DNA of 64,000 bases from Janthinobacterium sp. J1-1 (lineage in GTDB: Bacteria; Pseudomonadota; Gammaproteobacteria; Burkholderiales; Burkholderiaceae_D), in NCBI RefSeq assembly GCF_030944405.1, contig NZ_CP132339.1, positions 2,852,001 through 2,916,000 of the forward strand, given 5' to 3'. Within the stretch, counting starts at the first letter, position 1; every line of letters starts with the position of its first letter. This document shows positions 17,492 through 27,000 of this stretch, in pieces. Made by a program: the position numbers and the translations under genes. A model generated the notes under the pieces. The model was not told the origin of the DNA, searched no databases, and worked only from the letters and a program-made list of their open reading frames with translations.

Positions 17492-17939
17492 TCGCCGCGC
17501 ACCACGATTTCCTGTAGTTGCGGTTCGCGCTGGCGCATGAAGCGCACGATGGAGTCGACGCTGACGACGTCGATCTGGCGCGTCATGCGGCGCTCGAACG
17601 GGTGGTCGTCAAAGGCGATATTGGCGCGGAACATGCGCGCGCCCAGGCGGGTGGCGGCGGGAATGCTGAGCGTCTGCGGCGCGTAGCTGGCGCTGCGCAG
17701 CCAGCCTTGCGCTTCGGCCCGCGTTTCGATTTTGCCCGGTTCATTGCTGGCGGCGGCCAGGGTTTCCAGCACCCACTGGTTCGAGTTCTGGTACTTGGTG
17801 GAAAACGGGTAGGCCAGCATATTGTAGTGCGTCTCATGCAGGCGCTTCGGCGTGTTCGACGCCAGCAGGCGCGCCAGTTGCTGCTGGATTTCCTGGGATG
17901 GCACCAGGATCAGCGTTTCATACATGAACACGTCATCCA
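17488..17939 (-). pseudogene. DUF2145 family protein, C-terminal part, cut off by IS66 insertion
   Basis: This is the 3' half of a gene split by the insertion sequence at 17948-20977. The genuine coding part begins at MDDVFMYETLILVPS and runs to the stop at 17488. The longer open frame up to 18018 is an artefact that starts inside the insertion sequence. Joining this part to the N-terminal part at 20978-21311 gives 786 nt with no frame break, i.e. a 261-residue protein. The function of DUF2145 proteins is unknown. Confidence 0.9.
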
Positions 17940-17947
17940 TGAAGAAG
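17940..17947. repeat. Target site duplication, left copy (TGAAGAAG)
   Basis: Eight bases directly abutting the left end of the IS66 element, identical to 20978-20985. Keeping one copy and removing the element restores the DUF2145 frame. Confidence 0.95.
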
Positions 17948-17976
17948 GTAAGCGATCCATAAACCCCAACCTTGCC
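17948..17976 (+). repeat. IS66 left terminal inverted repeat
   Basis: Starts GTAAGCGATCCATAAACC. Compared with the reverse complement of the right end it differs at positions 8, 19 and 22 of the first 27. Confidence 0.93.
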
Positions 17977-18042
17977 CGCTAATCTTCTTGCCGGCATGAT
18001 GGTGGCATTGAAGTCCATGCCTCACGAACCAGGCAAGGTCGT

Positions 18043-18552
18043 TCAGGTTCGCTTCGCGGGCTTCGGGATCGGAGTGAATGCGATACAGTTGACGAAGTTC
18101 ATGGCGGCGAGCATAACGTAGTTGTCGGTCGCTTCGGGTGTGATGCCGGCCAACCATTTGTTGAGCTCGTCGGTGACATAGGCGAGCAGCGGTTTTTCCG
18201 GATGGGATTCGAGATATTGCGTCATGGCGCGCTGGCGTTGTGCCAAGGCCAGGTCTTCACCAAACCGCACTGTGGCGACATAGCGTCCTAATTGCTTGTC
18301 CAGGTCAGCCTCGGTGATCAATGGCCAGCGTAGCCCCGACTGCTTCATTGACTGGAAGCAGATGAACAGCAGATCAAGCACCACCTCGATTTTTGCCGGG
18401 GCGACACCCATGCGGTGGAGTGCGAGCGCCGAGCCGAACAGGTTTGGCTGCCGCTCGAACAATTCGTTGGCCAGTACCTCTTTTTGCTCGATGCCCATGG
18501 CCCTTACGACTTTGATGGCGTCGGCGAGCGTCGGCGATGAGATCCGGCTCAT
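18043..18552 (-). CDS. IS66-associated accessory protein (fourth ORF)
   Basis: 169 residues from ATG 18552, overlapping the tnpC stop by 4 nt. It lies inside the IS66 element between tnpC and the left inverted repeat. The sequence is predominantly helical (ADAIKVVRAMGIEQKEVLANELFER and later amphipathic helices) and has no motif I can assign. Some IS66-family elements carry an extra downstream ORF of unknown role; this one is coupled to transposase translation and so is probably part of the element, not host DNA. Confidence 0.8.
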   Translation of the reverse strand: MSRISSPTLADAIKVVRAMGIEQKEVLANELFERQPNLFGSALALHRMGVAPAKIEVVLDLLFICFQSMKQSGLRWPLITEADLDKQLGRYVATVRFGEDLALAQRQRAMTQYLESHPEKPLLAYVTDELNKWLAGITPEATDNYVMLAAMNFVNCIAFTPIPKPAKRT

Positions 18553-20210
18553 TGCAGCACGCCCATCGGTGTCACGCTCTGGCCGTGGTCGAGTGCGCTC
18601 ACATTCCACGGCAGCAGCGCCTCGACCTGATCCACGGTGTTCGCCGCCGGCAGGTCACGCAGCACGCGCCGCAACCAGGTGTAAGGTTCCACCCCGTTCG
18701 CCTTGGCCGTCTCCAGCACCGAGTAGATGACGGCGCTGGCATTGGCGCCGGCCACCGTGTCGCTGAACAGCCAGGCCTTGCGACCGACGACGAACGGGCG
18801 GATCGCGTTTTCGGCACGGTTGTTGTCAATCGGCAGGTCCCCGCGCTCCGTGTAGCGTGTCAGGCGCGGCCAGTAATCGCGCAGGTACGACAGCGCCGTG
18901 CCGAGCGCACTCTTCGGCGTTACGCCCGGCAGCGTCTGGTCGAGCCACGTCCGCAGCGCCGCCAGCACCGGCACGCTGTGGGTTTGCCGTGCCAGCAGGC
19001 GCGTGGCGTCATCGGCATCCTGGTGGTCGCGCTCGATGCCGTACAGCTTGCCGATCATGGCAACGGCCTCGTCGGCCAGCCCGCGCTTGCCCTTGGGCTG
19101 CACCTTGACCGCCTCGACGAACCGGCGACGCACGTGCGCCCAGCAAATGAGCTGCTCGATGCCATCGGTACGCATCAACTCGTTATAGCCGCTGTAGCCG
19201 TCGGTCATCACGTAACCCCGGTAGTCGTGCAGCAGGCGCAGCGGCACCTGCCCGCTGCGGCTCGCATCGTAGTCGAACACCACCACCGGCCGCCCCGGCG
19301 GCCCGCCCGTTTGCACCCACATATAGCTGTTCGAGGTCGGCGTCTTGCCCGCTTCCTTGAGCACCTGCACCACCGTTTCGTCGACGTGCAGGAACGGGCC
19401 GTCGAGCAAGGTGTCGCGCATCAGGTTGAGCAACGGCTGCAGCACGCCGGCCGCGCCGATGACCCAGCGCGCCAGCGTCTGGCGCGGCACCGTCACGCCG
19501 TGGCGAGCCAATATATGTTCAAAGCGCGCCAGTGGCAGGCCATCGATGAACTTGACCACCAGCAGCATGGCCAGCAAATCGGCGCTGGCGTTGCTCTTGG
19601 GCAGGGGTTGGGGCGGCAACGCCGCCGTCACCGGCGCGTGGGCACTGCCGGGGCAGCCGTAGCGCTTGCGGATGTGGCGCAGCACGCGCACCTGCATTGG
19701 CACCAGGTCGAGTTGCTCGCTGACGTCCTCGCCGACTTCCACCATCGGCGTGCCGCACGGGCAAGTACGTTCGGCGGCTGGCACATCGTGCACGATATCG
19801 ACGCGTTTTAACTCGGACGGCAACGGGCTGCGCTTGCCACGCCCCGGTTTGCTGTTCGATTTGGCATCCTGCTTGTTATCCGGCGGCAGCGGCGCCACAT
19901 CCTGCGTTGCATCACTGCCAGCGGCCAACGCCTCGGCCTCGTCGAACAAGCGGCCTTGGGCTGACGACTGTTCCGAGCTGGCGCCGAACATGCGGTGGCG
20001 CGCCAGGACGAACTGTTCCAGCATGTGCTGCATGTGGTTCATCGCCTGTGTCTTGACGTCGTGGTGCGCGGCGATGACCGAGTGCAGCAACGCCGTCAGG
20101 CCCGCCGCGTCGGTCGGCAACACGGCAGGTAGCGTCAGCTCTGGAAGGCTGTAGCGCGGCGGCAGGTTGGACGGTTTGGCGGTGGTGGCAGGCATGCCGT
20201 AGTTTACCAA
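18549..20210 (-). CDS. tnpC: IS66 family transposase TnpC
   Basis: 553 residues, full length for the family. An N-terminal helical leucine-rich part is followed by a zinc-finger-like segment with TCPCGTPM. The catalytic core contains HVDETVVQVLKE and YSGYNEL, and the C-terminal DDE part reads LPIDNNRAENAIRPFVVGRK. The last part is the IS66 C-terminal domain (EPYTWLRRVLRDLP). ATG 20210 is used; MPATTAKPS a few codons later is an alternative. It catalyses cut-and-paste or replicative transposition with TnpA and TnpB. Confidence 0.95.
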   Translation of the reverse strand: MVNYGMPATTAKPSNLPPRYSLPELTLPAVLPTDAAGLTALLHSVIAAHHDVKTQAMNHMQHMLEQFVLARHRMFGASSEQSSAQGRLFDEAEALAAGSDATQDVAPLPPDNKQDAKSNSKPGRGKRSPLPSELKRVDIVHDVPAAERTCPCGTPMVEVGEDVSEQLDLVPMQVRVLRHIRKRYGCPGSAHAPVTAALPPQPLPKSNASADLLAMLLVVKFIDGLPLARFEHILARHGVTVPRQTLARWVIGAAGVLQPLLNLMRDTLLDGPFLHVDETVVQVLKEAGKTPTSNSYMWVQTGGPPGRPVVVFDYDASRSGQVPLRLLHDYRGYVMTDGYSGYNELMRTDGIEQLICWAHVRRRFVEAVKVQPKGKRGLADEAVAMIGKLYGIERDHQDADDATRLLARQTHSVPVLAALRTWLDQTLPGVTPKSALGTALSYLRDYWPRLTRYTERGDLPIDNNRAENAIRPFVVGRKAWLFSDTVAGANASAVIYSVLETAKANGVEPYTWLRRVLRDLPAANTVDQVEALLPWNVSALDHGQSVTPMGVLQ

Positions 20211-20216
20211 ATTCTC

Positions 20217-20573
20217 CTATGAAACAGAACTGAAATGCAGGGTTTTATGGGGTGGTTTCTGCCACACATCGAAGCCTTCCAGCAGCCACTCGAACTGCTG
20301 CAGCGTGACGCCTTGCGTGGCGCCGTCGGCGTCGCGCGGCCACGCGAATTTCTCCGCTTCGAGCCGCTTGAGCCACAGACAGAAGCCGTTACGGTGCCAG
20401 TACAACACCTTGATCTTGTTGCGGTCGCGGTTGATGAACACGTACAGCGCGTTGCCGAACGGATCAAGTCCCAGCGCCTGCTCGACCAGCACCGACAGAC
20501 CGCCGATGGACTTGCGGAAGTCGACCGGGTCGCGGCATAAAAACACCTGGTCGATGCGGCAGCCCGGGTGCAT
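20217..20573 (-). CDS. tnpB: IS66 family accessory protein TnpB
   Basis: 118 residues from ATG 20573, which overlaps the tnpA stop (ATGA). The sequence shows the TnpB Orf2 signature: DPVDFRKSIGGLSVLVEQALGLDP, then NRDRNKIKVLYWHRNGFCLW. An upstream in-frame extension to 20675 would sit wholly within tnpA and lacks a ribosome site. The protein is required for IS66 transposition but its exact function is unknown. It is 6 nt upstream of tnpC. Confidence 0.93.
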   Translation of the reverse strand: MHPGCRIDQVFLCRDPVDFRKSIGGLSVLVEQALGLDPFGNALYVFINRDRNKIKVLYWHRNGFCLWLKRLEAEKFAWPRDADGATQGVTLQQFEWLLEGFDVWQKPPHKTLHFSSVS

Positions 20574-20896
20574 CAGCGCACTCCCGCGTGGGCTTGGTCG
20601 AGGGCCAGCAGCCAGGCTGGCGGCGGCAGCGCGGCCAGCTCCAGGCACAGACCGGAACGCAGCACCAGAGTGCACGTGCCGGTTGCGGTGCCAACTGCCA
20701 TATCAACCACGCGCAGGGCGACAAATTGCTTCGCCGCGCCATCGGCGCCGGTTACTGCGGCCCGCGTCAACTTGCGCCGCCAGTAGTACAGCGACGCCAG
20801 CGTCAGGCCATGCTGCCGTGCATATACGCTCGCCGCCATGCCTTCACGGCGGCAGGCCTCGATATGTGAGGTCCAGAATTCGGTGTCGCCTTCCAT
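20573..20896 (-). CDS. tnpA: IS66 family accessory protein TnpA
   Basis: 107 residues. An N-terminal helix-turn-helix of the transposase Orf1 type (REGMAASVYARQHGLTLASLYYWRRKL) is followed by a short alpha/beta tail. It lies first in the minus-strand tnpABC set, 52 nt inside the right inverted repeat, and would bind the element ends. Confidence 0.92.
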   Translation of the reverse strand: MEGDTEFWTSHIEACRREGMAASVYARQHGLTLASLYYWRRKLTRAAVTGADGAAKQFVALRVVDMAVGTATGTCTLVLRSGLCLELAALPPPAWLLALDQAHAGVR

Positions 20897-20948
20897 GCTT
20901 GCTCCCGTTCAAATTGAAACGGCAAGCATGCGGAAATCGGGATTACGC

Positions 20949-20977
20949 CACAAGGCTGTGGTTTATGGAGCGCTTAC
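20949..20977 (-). repeat. IS66 right terminal inverted repeat
   Basis: Read on the minus strand it starts GTAAGCGCTCCATAAACC and pairs with the left end at 17948-17976. Confidence 0.93.
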
Positions 20978-20985
20978 TGAAGAAG
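20978..20985. repeat. Target site duplication, right copy (TGAAGAAG)
   Basis: Direct repeat of the left copy at 17940-17947, at the right boundary of the IS66 element. Confidence 0.95.
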
Positions 20986-21311
20986 TTGCCAAGGCCTTCG
21001 TTGTACAGCGACGATTGCGCCGTGCCGCATTCGTTCAGCTCATGCACCACCAGCCAGCGTCCCTGCGGATGGTCGCGCCAGGCCAGCGCCATGTGCGAAT
21101 AGCGCAGCTGGTATTTCGACAGGTCCTGTCCGGCGCGCGCCACCAGCGCCACCTGCGCGCCCGAAGCGTCGAGCGCCTGCCAGGTCTTTTGCGCCAGCGC
21201 CATCGATTTGACGAGCGTATTGGCGTCGGTCGGCTTTTCTTCGCAGGAACGCCCCGCATGGGCGGCGCCGGCCAGCAGCAGGCTGAAAACGAGTATCGTC
21301 AGGCGTTTCAT
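20978..21311 (-). pseudogene. DUF2145 family protein, N-terminal part, cut off by IS66 insertion
   Basis: Signal peptide MKRLTILVFSLLLAGAAHA (cleavage near residue 19) and the family-typical segment RAGQDLSKYQLRYSHMALAWRD. The genuine frame ends at LYNEGLGNFF where the IS66 right end begins; the ORF runs on to 20943 only because the element's bases happen to be open. Protein from this part would be a truncated periplasmic peptide. It sits 4 nt after the neighbouring gene at 21316-21741, so the insertion affects the last gene of that operon. Confidence 0.9.
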
Positions 21312-21315
21312 GGTG

Positions 21316-21741
21316 TCATACCTTTGAATGATGGATCAGGGCCTTGCCCACTTCGTTCGGGATAAAGGCGATGGCCTTGCCGGACAGCACCAGCATATGG
21401 CCGGTCGACAGGGCCACCACGCTGACCACGGTGCCGGCCGCCAGCGACAGGCCTTCGGCCGCTTTCGCGCTCATCCGGATCGAGGCGCCGCCCGCTTCGG
21501 ACGCACCTTTCAGCACCACCACGATGCCTTCGCCCACTGTTTCGACGCTGGCGACAACGATTGCGCCCGAGCCGGCCAACATCGACAGCGTGCCGCCCAC
21601 GACCACGGCGGAGCCTTCGCTCAGCGCTTCCGAGCCGCGCGACAGATTGCGCGAGCCATCGGCGTGGGCCAGGCCCGGCACCGTGGCCGACAGCGCCAGG
21701 GTGAGGTAAAAGGGCAGCAGGTATTTGTTGGTCAGCTTCAT
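21316..21741 (-). CDS. Hypothetical secreted protein, co-operonic with DUF2145
   Basis: 141 residues from ATG 21741, with GGAG 6 nt upstream; the ORF could open earlier at 21765 but without a ribosome site. The N-terminal signal peptide (MKLTNKYLLPFYLTLALSATVPGLAHA) is followed by Gly/Ala/Val-rich hydrophobic stretches such as GGTLSMLAGSGAIVVASVETVGEGIVVVLKG. I recognise no family. The HTH regulator at 21890 is divergent and a perfect palindrome lies between them, so this operon may be its target. Confidence 0.75.
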   Translation of the reverse strand: MKLTNKYLLPFYLTLALSATVPGLAHADGSRNLSRGSEALSEGSAVVVGGTLSMLAGSGAIVVASVETVGEGIVVVLKGASEAGGASIRMSAKAAEGLSLAAGTVVSVVALSTGHMLVLSGKAIAFIPNEVGKALIHHSKV

Positions 21742-21840
21742 TGATGTCTCCTTCATGTGTGCCAATTGGCAACGTCATCATTGTCGATGGCCGCTATTTG
21801 GTCAATCAAAATGCTACTCGTAGTGGGCGGTCATACTGCG

Positions 21841-21859
21841 GGTATCACTTTTTGATACC
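21841..21859. promoter_or_regulatory. Candidate operator: perfect inverted repeat GGTATCA-N5-TGATACC
   Basis: Arms 21841-21847 and 21853-21859 pair perfectly, with spacer CTTTT. It lies between the divergent genes 21741 and 21890, about 30 nt before the HTH gene start, so it could be the HTH protein's own binding site controlling both directions. No motif search has been run. Confidence 0.55.
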
Positions 21860-21889
21860 ATGTTGTTCTTTATTAAGCAAAGGATGGCC

Positions 21890-22633
21890 ATGCAGCAAAC
21901 CCATGCCCTGATCGAAGCCCTCAAGCGCCTGCTCAAGGCACGCTGCGTGACCTACGCCGAACTGGCGCGCAGGATCGGTGTGTCCGAGGCCAGCGTCAAA
22001 CGCATGTTTTCGCTGAAACAATTTACCTTGCAGCGGATGGAGCAGATCCTGGTGGCCATCGACAGCGATTTCCAGCAGCTGGCGCTGGCGGTGCAGGCGG
22101 CGCAAGCGGCGCCGACCCTGATCACGGGGCTGACCTATGCGCAGGAAAAGGAAATCATCGAAGACACCAGGCTGTTCATCGTCGCCGTCTCGGCCCTCAA
22201 TCTGCTGCCGCTGGAACAGATCATCGCCATCTACGACATCAGCGAAGCGCAGGCGGTCAGCTGTTTGCTGCGCCTGGACAAGATCGGTTTCCTGGAACTG
22301 CTGCCGAACAACAGGGTCAAGCTGCTGGTTGCGCGCACGTTTGCATGGATACCGAATGGCCCGATCCATGCGTATTTCAAGCAGGAAGCCTATGACGATT
22401 ATCTGAACTCGCAGTTCGATGGCGACAGCGAACTGCTGCGCCTGGTGAACGTGATGCTGTCGAAAAAATCCACGGCGGCGCTGCTGGAACGGCTGCAGCA
22501 GGTGGCGGTGGAGTTTTCGCGCCTGCACCAGGAAGACGCGCGCCTGCCCGGCGAGGAACGGCTGGCGATCAGCTTCATGCTGGCGGCGCGGCCGTGGATG
22601 CCGCAAACCTTCAAGGCGCTGCTGCGCCAGTAG
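21890..22633 (+). CDS. XRE-family HTH transcriptional regulator
   Basis: 247 residues from ATG 21890, chosen because AAAGGA sits 5 nt upstream; in-frame ATGs at 21860 and 21884 are alternatives. The N terminus has a Cro/C1-type helix-turn-helix (VTYAELARRIGVSEASVKRMFSLKQFTLQRMEQIL, about residues 20-55). Residues 90-247 are an unassigned alpha-helical effector or oligomerisation part. It lies downstream of a perfect palindrome and divergent from the secreted-protein/DUF2145 operon, so local autoregulation is likely. Its stop is 3 nt from the opposing DUF3999 gene. Confidence 0.85.
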   Translation: MQQTHALIEALKRLLKARCVTYAELARRIGVSEASVKRMFSLKQFTLQRMEQILVAIDSDFQQLALAVQAAQAAPTLITGLTYAQEKEIIEDTRLFIVAVSALNLLPLEQIIAIYDISEAQAVSCLLRLDKIGFLELLPNNRVKLLVARTFAWIPNGPIHAYFKQEAYDDYLNSQFDGDSELLRLVNVMLSKKSTAALLERLQQVAVEFSRLHQEDARLPGEERLAISFMLAARPWMPQTFKALLRQ

Positions 22634-22636
22634 GGT

Positions 22637-24091
22637 TTATTGCGGCGGTTGCTCTTCCTTCATCTGCGACAGCAAGCGCCAGGCAAAAAAGCCCAGCACG
22701 CCCACGCCCAGCAGCAGGGCGGCCCACAGCGCGGCCATCCGCCATGGCGCGCCCGTGCCGGCCTTGGCGGGCGCGGCATCGGCGGCGCCGGCAAGCGCCG
22801 TCAGCGTACCCACGGTGGCGATCGGCAGCGCCTGCAATTCGCCATCGCGGTAGCCGGGCGCCACCTGTGACAGCGGCTGAGCCGCCGGCTGGGCGTCTGC
22901 CTTGCCGAACACCAGGCGGTACGGCCCCTTGCCGCCGGCCAGGAACACCAGCGTTTCCGGCGTCCAGCCCAGGCGCAGGACAGGGGCGGTGGCCGGCAGC
23001 GCCGTGCCTTCCGTCTGTGGGCGCAATACCCATTGCGTGGTCTGCACCACCGGCATGGCCAGTTCGCCCGACACTCTTTCCTTGCCGGCGTCGCTGATGC
23101 GGTAAAAGCTGGTGCTCAAGAGCGGGTCGAAATACGCGCCCGCAGATGGCTGCGGCCGCGTTTGCTGGTGCAGATGCAGCCGGCGCTGCGGCACGTAAGT
23201 ACTCTGGCGATAGACGCCGAGGGTCACCGGCAGCACCACGTTCGCTTGCGCAAATTGCAGCGCGATGCTGTCGGCGGGAATCGCGACCGGCGTGGCGTAC
23301 ACCCATTCCCCGGGCTGCTTGCCGGCCACGCCTTGCAGCACGATGGCGGCGCGCGGCGGCGCCGCCTCGGTTTCGCTGACGGCCTGCGCCGCGATGGACG
23401 CAAACAGCAGCGGCTGGCCGTCCTGCCAGCTCAGGCGTGCATAGCGGAAGGCGCGCGGCGCAAACACGATGCTGTCGTTGGCCAGCGTCTGCGTGTCGCT
23501 GTTGCTGAGCCAGTTCAAGGTCGTGGTGCCGACCGCGTCCCATTGCTTCAGGTCGTCGCTCACTTCCAATAGCACCTGGGCGCTGTAGTCGCCGGCATCG
23601 GCGGGCGGCGCAAAGCGCAGCGCGCCGATGCGGCTGCCTGGCGCCTGCTGGCCGATATCGAGGATCAGCGCCTGCAGGCTCTTGCCTGCCGCGGCGGTCC
23701 CGGTCCCGGCAGTGGCGCTGACCGACAGCAGCCGGCCGTCGCTGCCGGTGCGGATCTCCACGTTTTGCAGGCCGCCGCCGCCCGCCGCGCTGCCCGTCAC
23801 CGGGAAGATGCGCGCGGCGATGCTGCTGCGCTGCGTGTTCGCTTGCGCCGGCGGCGTGCTGATGGCGAACGGCAGGCGCTGGCCGTCGCGGTCGACCAGG
23901 CGCACATCGGCCAGGTTGCCGGTGCGCGCGTGCAGGTAGACCTCCCTGGGCAGCGGCAAGCGGGCCACGCCGGCGCCGGCCGGCACGCTGACCGGCATGC
24001 TCCAGCCGTAGCGGGACGGGTGGTCCGGTACATTCTGTGCCAGCGCAGTGCTGCAGGCCAGGCACGTGACGATCGACAGGGCAATTTTCAT
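22637..24091 (-). CDS. DUF3999 family protein (paired with DUF2339)
   Basis: 484 residues from ATG 24091, overlapping the DUF2339 stop (ATGA). It has a signal peptide (MKIALSIVTCLACSTALAQ), a large periplasmic beta-rich part (residues 25-430), and a single membrane helix near the C terminus (MAALWAALLLGVGVLGFFAWRLL) followed by a short cytoplasmic tail. DUF3999 proteins regularly sit next to DUF2339 membrane proteins, and the two may form one complex. The function of either is unknown. Confidence 0.87.
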   Translation of the reverse strand: MKIALSIVTCLACSTALAQNVPDHPSRYGWSMPVSVPAGAGVARLPLPREVYLHARTGNLADVRLVDRDGQRLPFAISTPPAQANTQRSSIAARIFPVTGSAAGGGGLQNVEIRTGSDGRLLSVSATAGTGTAAAGKSLQALILDIGQQAPGSRIGALRFAPPADAGDYSAQVLLEVSDDLKQWDAVGTTTLNWLSNSDTQTLANDSIVFAPRAFRYARLSWQDGQPLLFASIAAQAVSETEAAPPRAAIVLQGVAGKQPGEWVYATPVAIPADSIALQFAQANVVLPVTLGVYRQSTYVPQRRLHLHQQTRPQPSAGAYFDPLLSTSFYRISDAGKERVSGELAMPVVQTTQWVLRPQTEGTALPATAPVLRLGWTPETLVFLAGGKGPYRLVFGKADAQPAAQPLSQVAPGYRDGELQALPIATVGTLTALAGAADAAPAKAGTGAPWRMAALWAALLLGVGVLGFFAWRLLSQMKEEQPPQ

Positions 24092-27000
24092 GCGCTCTCC
24101 GGTTTTGGTTCTGTTACGGTTTCCGCCTTGGGAAACGGCGCCAGGTAGCCGATCAACAGCATCAGCAGGCCCACGCCGACAAACGACACGATGCGGGCGA
24201 TGCCGCCCACGTTCGACAGGTCGACCAGGAACAGTTTCAGCACCACCAGCACCAGCAGCACCGCGCCCAGGCTCCATTGCTGGCGCCGCTGGCGCTGCGC
24301 CGCATGGCGCATCAGCAGCAGGGCAGTAATGCTCCACACCAGCGACAGCATGGCTTGCACGAACTGCGAGGCCATCAGGTCATCGAATTCGTAGGGCACG
24401 CCCATGTAGTTCGAGACCGTGCGCAGCAGCAGCAGGTTGAACCAGCCGTAGACAAAACAGGCGGCCACCACTGGCACGCGCGCTTGGAACTGGTCCAGCC
24501 ACATTGGCTGGCCGGCACGCAGCAGGCGCCAGGCGGCAATGCCCAGCAGGATGGCAAAGCCGCTGCTGATGTCGAGCGGATTGAGCAAAGGCAAATAGGG
24601 CAGGGGCGCCATGGCGCCGTTGTCGATCAGGTTCCAGACGGCGATCAGCACCAGCGACCATGCCGCCCCCAGCGGTATCAGCGTGCGCTGGTACCAGCCG
24701 GCGATCGGCGCCACCGGCCAGCCACCGGCACGGCAGCGGCGGATCAGCAAGGCCAGCGCCAGCATCATGGCCCAGGCCGGCAAATAGCGCGACCAGGCCG
24801 GGCTGACAGCGTCGCCCTGGCCAGCCAGCCAGGCGTCCAGGTGGATCGCGCCTACCGGCCACAGCATCAGCCATGGCGCCGCCGTGCGCACCGTGTGCAG
24901 CAGGCGCAGCACGCGCAGGTTCAGGTGCCAGCCGGCGCGCGACCAGGTGCGCAGCATGAATTCACCGCTGGCCAGCATGCAGGCCAGCGCCAGCCAGGAC
25001 AGGCCGGTCGGCAGGTATTCGCGCAAATACAGGGCCATCAGCATGTTGGCGCTCCACAGGCCCAGGCCGATCCAGACGGCCGGCGTGAACCAGCGCAACT
25101 GCGGCCAGGCCAGGCGGCGCGCCAGCAGCGCGAACAGCGGTGTGGCGATGCTGACCAGGATCAGGTACAGCGCCAGCCAGTGTTCGCCCGCATGCGGATG
25201 CATGCTGTCCTTGCCATCGACCAGGCGCAGCAGCCAGCTGGTGAGCGGGAACAGGATGCCGACAAACCACAGCAGGCCGCTCCATTGCAGCAGCGGCAGC
25301 GCGGCCAGCGACAGTTTTTCATTGATCTCCACGCGCGCCTGGCGTTGCGTGAACCAGCTGCTCGCCAGCGCCGCGGCGCCCAGCAGCAGCGCGCTGACAA
25401 AGGTGCCGTGGAACAGGTTGCTTGGGTGCTCATTCCAGTCCAGGCCCATGCGCAGCAGCAACACGATGCCGGCCAGCAGTTGCACCACCAGCAGCAGCAG
25501 GCGCGGCACCGTCCATTGCAGGCGCTGCGCCAGCCAGAACAGGCCGCCGGCAACCGCCAGCGCGCTGACGGTCAGCAGGTTCAACTGCGTGATGGCGTCG
25601 GTGCGCAGCAGGATTTCGGTCCACAGCCCACCGAGCAGCCAGGCGGTGGCGCCGGTCAGGAACACCACCGACAGGCCCTGCATCAGTTCCGGTTCCAGGC
25701 TGGCGTGCACGACGCCTTGCTGGCGGCGGAAGTTGATCGCCATCAGCAGGGCGGCGGCGGCCAGCAGCAAAAAGCCCAGCCACAGGTTCGATTGCAGCGC
25801 GGTCGGCGTGTCCATGTCGGCCAGGATGCCGAGGAAGGACAGCCAGGCGGCGGCCTGCACCAGCAGACCAAAGGCCCAGGCCAGCGGCTGGCGCTGGCGC
25901 AAGCCGACCCAGACGATGCCGGCGCCTTCCAGTGCCCAGGCGGCGGACGTCCAGCGGCCGTCGAGCGCAAACGGAATCGCCAAAGTACCAAACACGACGC
26001 CCAGCGCCAGAAAGGCTTCGGCCAGCAATTTGAAGTGGCCGCTGTGGCGGCGCCACAGGGCCACCGCCAGGCCGGTATAAAACAGGCCGGCGACCATGGC
26101 CGAAAACGCCAGGCCGAAATGCAGGTCCTTCACCAGGCCATACTGCAAGCCCATGGCGGCCAGCGGCGTGCCGAATACCAGCGTGCCGTCCACATAGTGC
26201 TTCAGGCGCGGCGCCTGGCGTGCGCAGTAGGCGATCGCGATGCCGACATAGAACAGCACGAACAGGATCAGGAACAGCTGGCTCGACAGATAGTTTTCCG
26301 GCGTATAGCGCAGCAGGCCCCAGGCGGTGGCGACCACGAAGGTAAAGCCGAAGCTCAGCACGTTCAGCACGCGCCAGGCGCGTTTCAGGGCGATGGCGAA
26401 CACGCCGGCGTTGAGCAGCGCGTAATAGCTGAACAGGCCGATATGGCTGCCACCGCCGGTCGACACCAGGATCGGTACGGCAAAGCCGCCGATAATGCCG
26501 AACACGGCCAGCCAGACGGCGTTCTGCAGCACTGCCAGCAGGCAGGTAAAGGCGGTCAGCACGAACAGCAAAACGAAGGCCAGGCCGGCAGGCATCAGTT
26601 CGTACAGGCGGAAGGCGCCAAAGGTGACCAGCATCAGTATCGCCAGCGCCGTGCCCTGCAGCGGCAGGCTGATGCCGGGGCGCGCCACGCGGATGCGCCA
26701 GGCCCAGGCCAGCAGGGCAATATCGGCCAGCGCAATGCCGGCCAGACGCAGCTCGATCGGCAAGGTCACTTGCGCCGACACATATTTGAGCAGGAAGCTG
26801 ACGCCGAGGAACAAAATCAGCAAGCCCAGCTTGGCGACCAGGTTGCCCGTCAACAACCAGGTTTTTGCCTTGGCAAACAGCTCGTTGCCAGGGGCGACCC
26901 AGGCGGGGGTATTCGGCAGGTCTGGCGCCGGCGCGACCGGTTTGGCGGGCTGCGCAGGAGCTGCCGGCGGCAGTGGCACCGGCTCGGGAGCGGGCCGCGC

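Larger units (their letters stand above)
17948..20977 (-). mobile_element. Complete IS66-family insertion sequence (3030 bp)
   Basis: Both ends begin with GTAAGCG and form imperfect inverted repeats (24 of the first 27 positions match), and an 8-bp target duplication TGAAGAAG flanks it at 17940-17947 and 20978-20985. The three expected genes tnpA, tnpB, tnpC and a fourth ORF lie on the minus strand with short overlaps. Perfect duplication and intact genes suggest a recent, possibly still active insertion. IS66 elements normally make 8-bp duplications, which fits. Confidence 0.97.

Noticed and set aside
17940..18018. Extension of the DUF2145 C-terminal ORF to a start at 18018
   Set aside because: Those codons lie inside the IS66 element and only appear after insertion.
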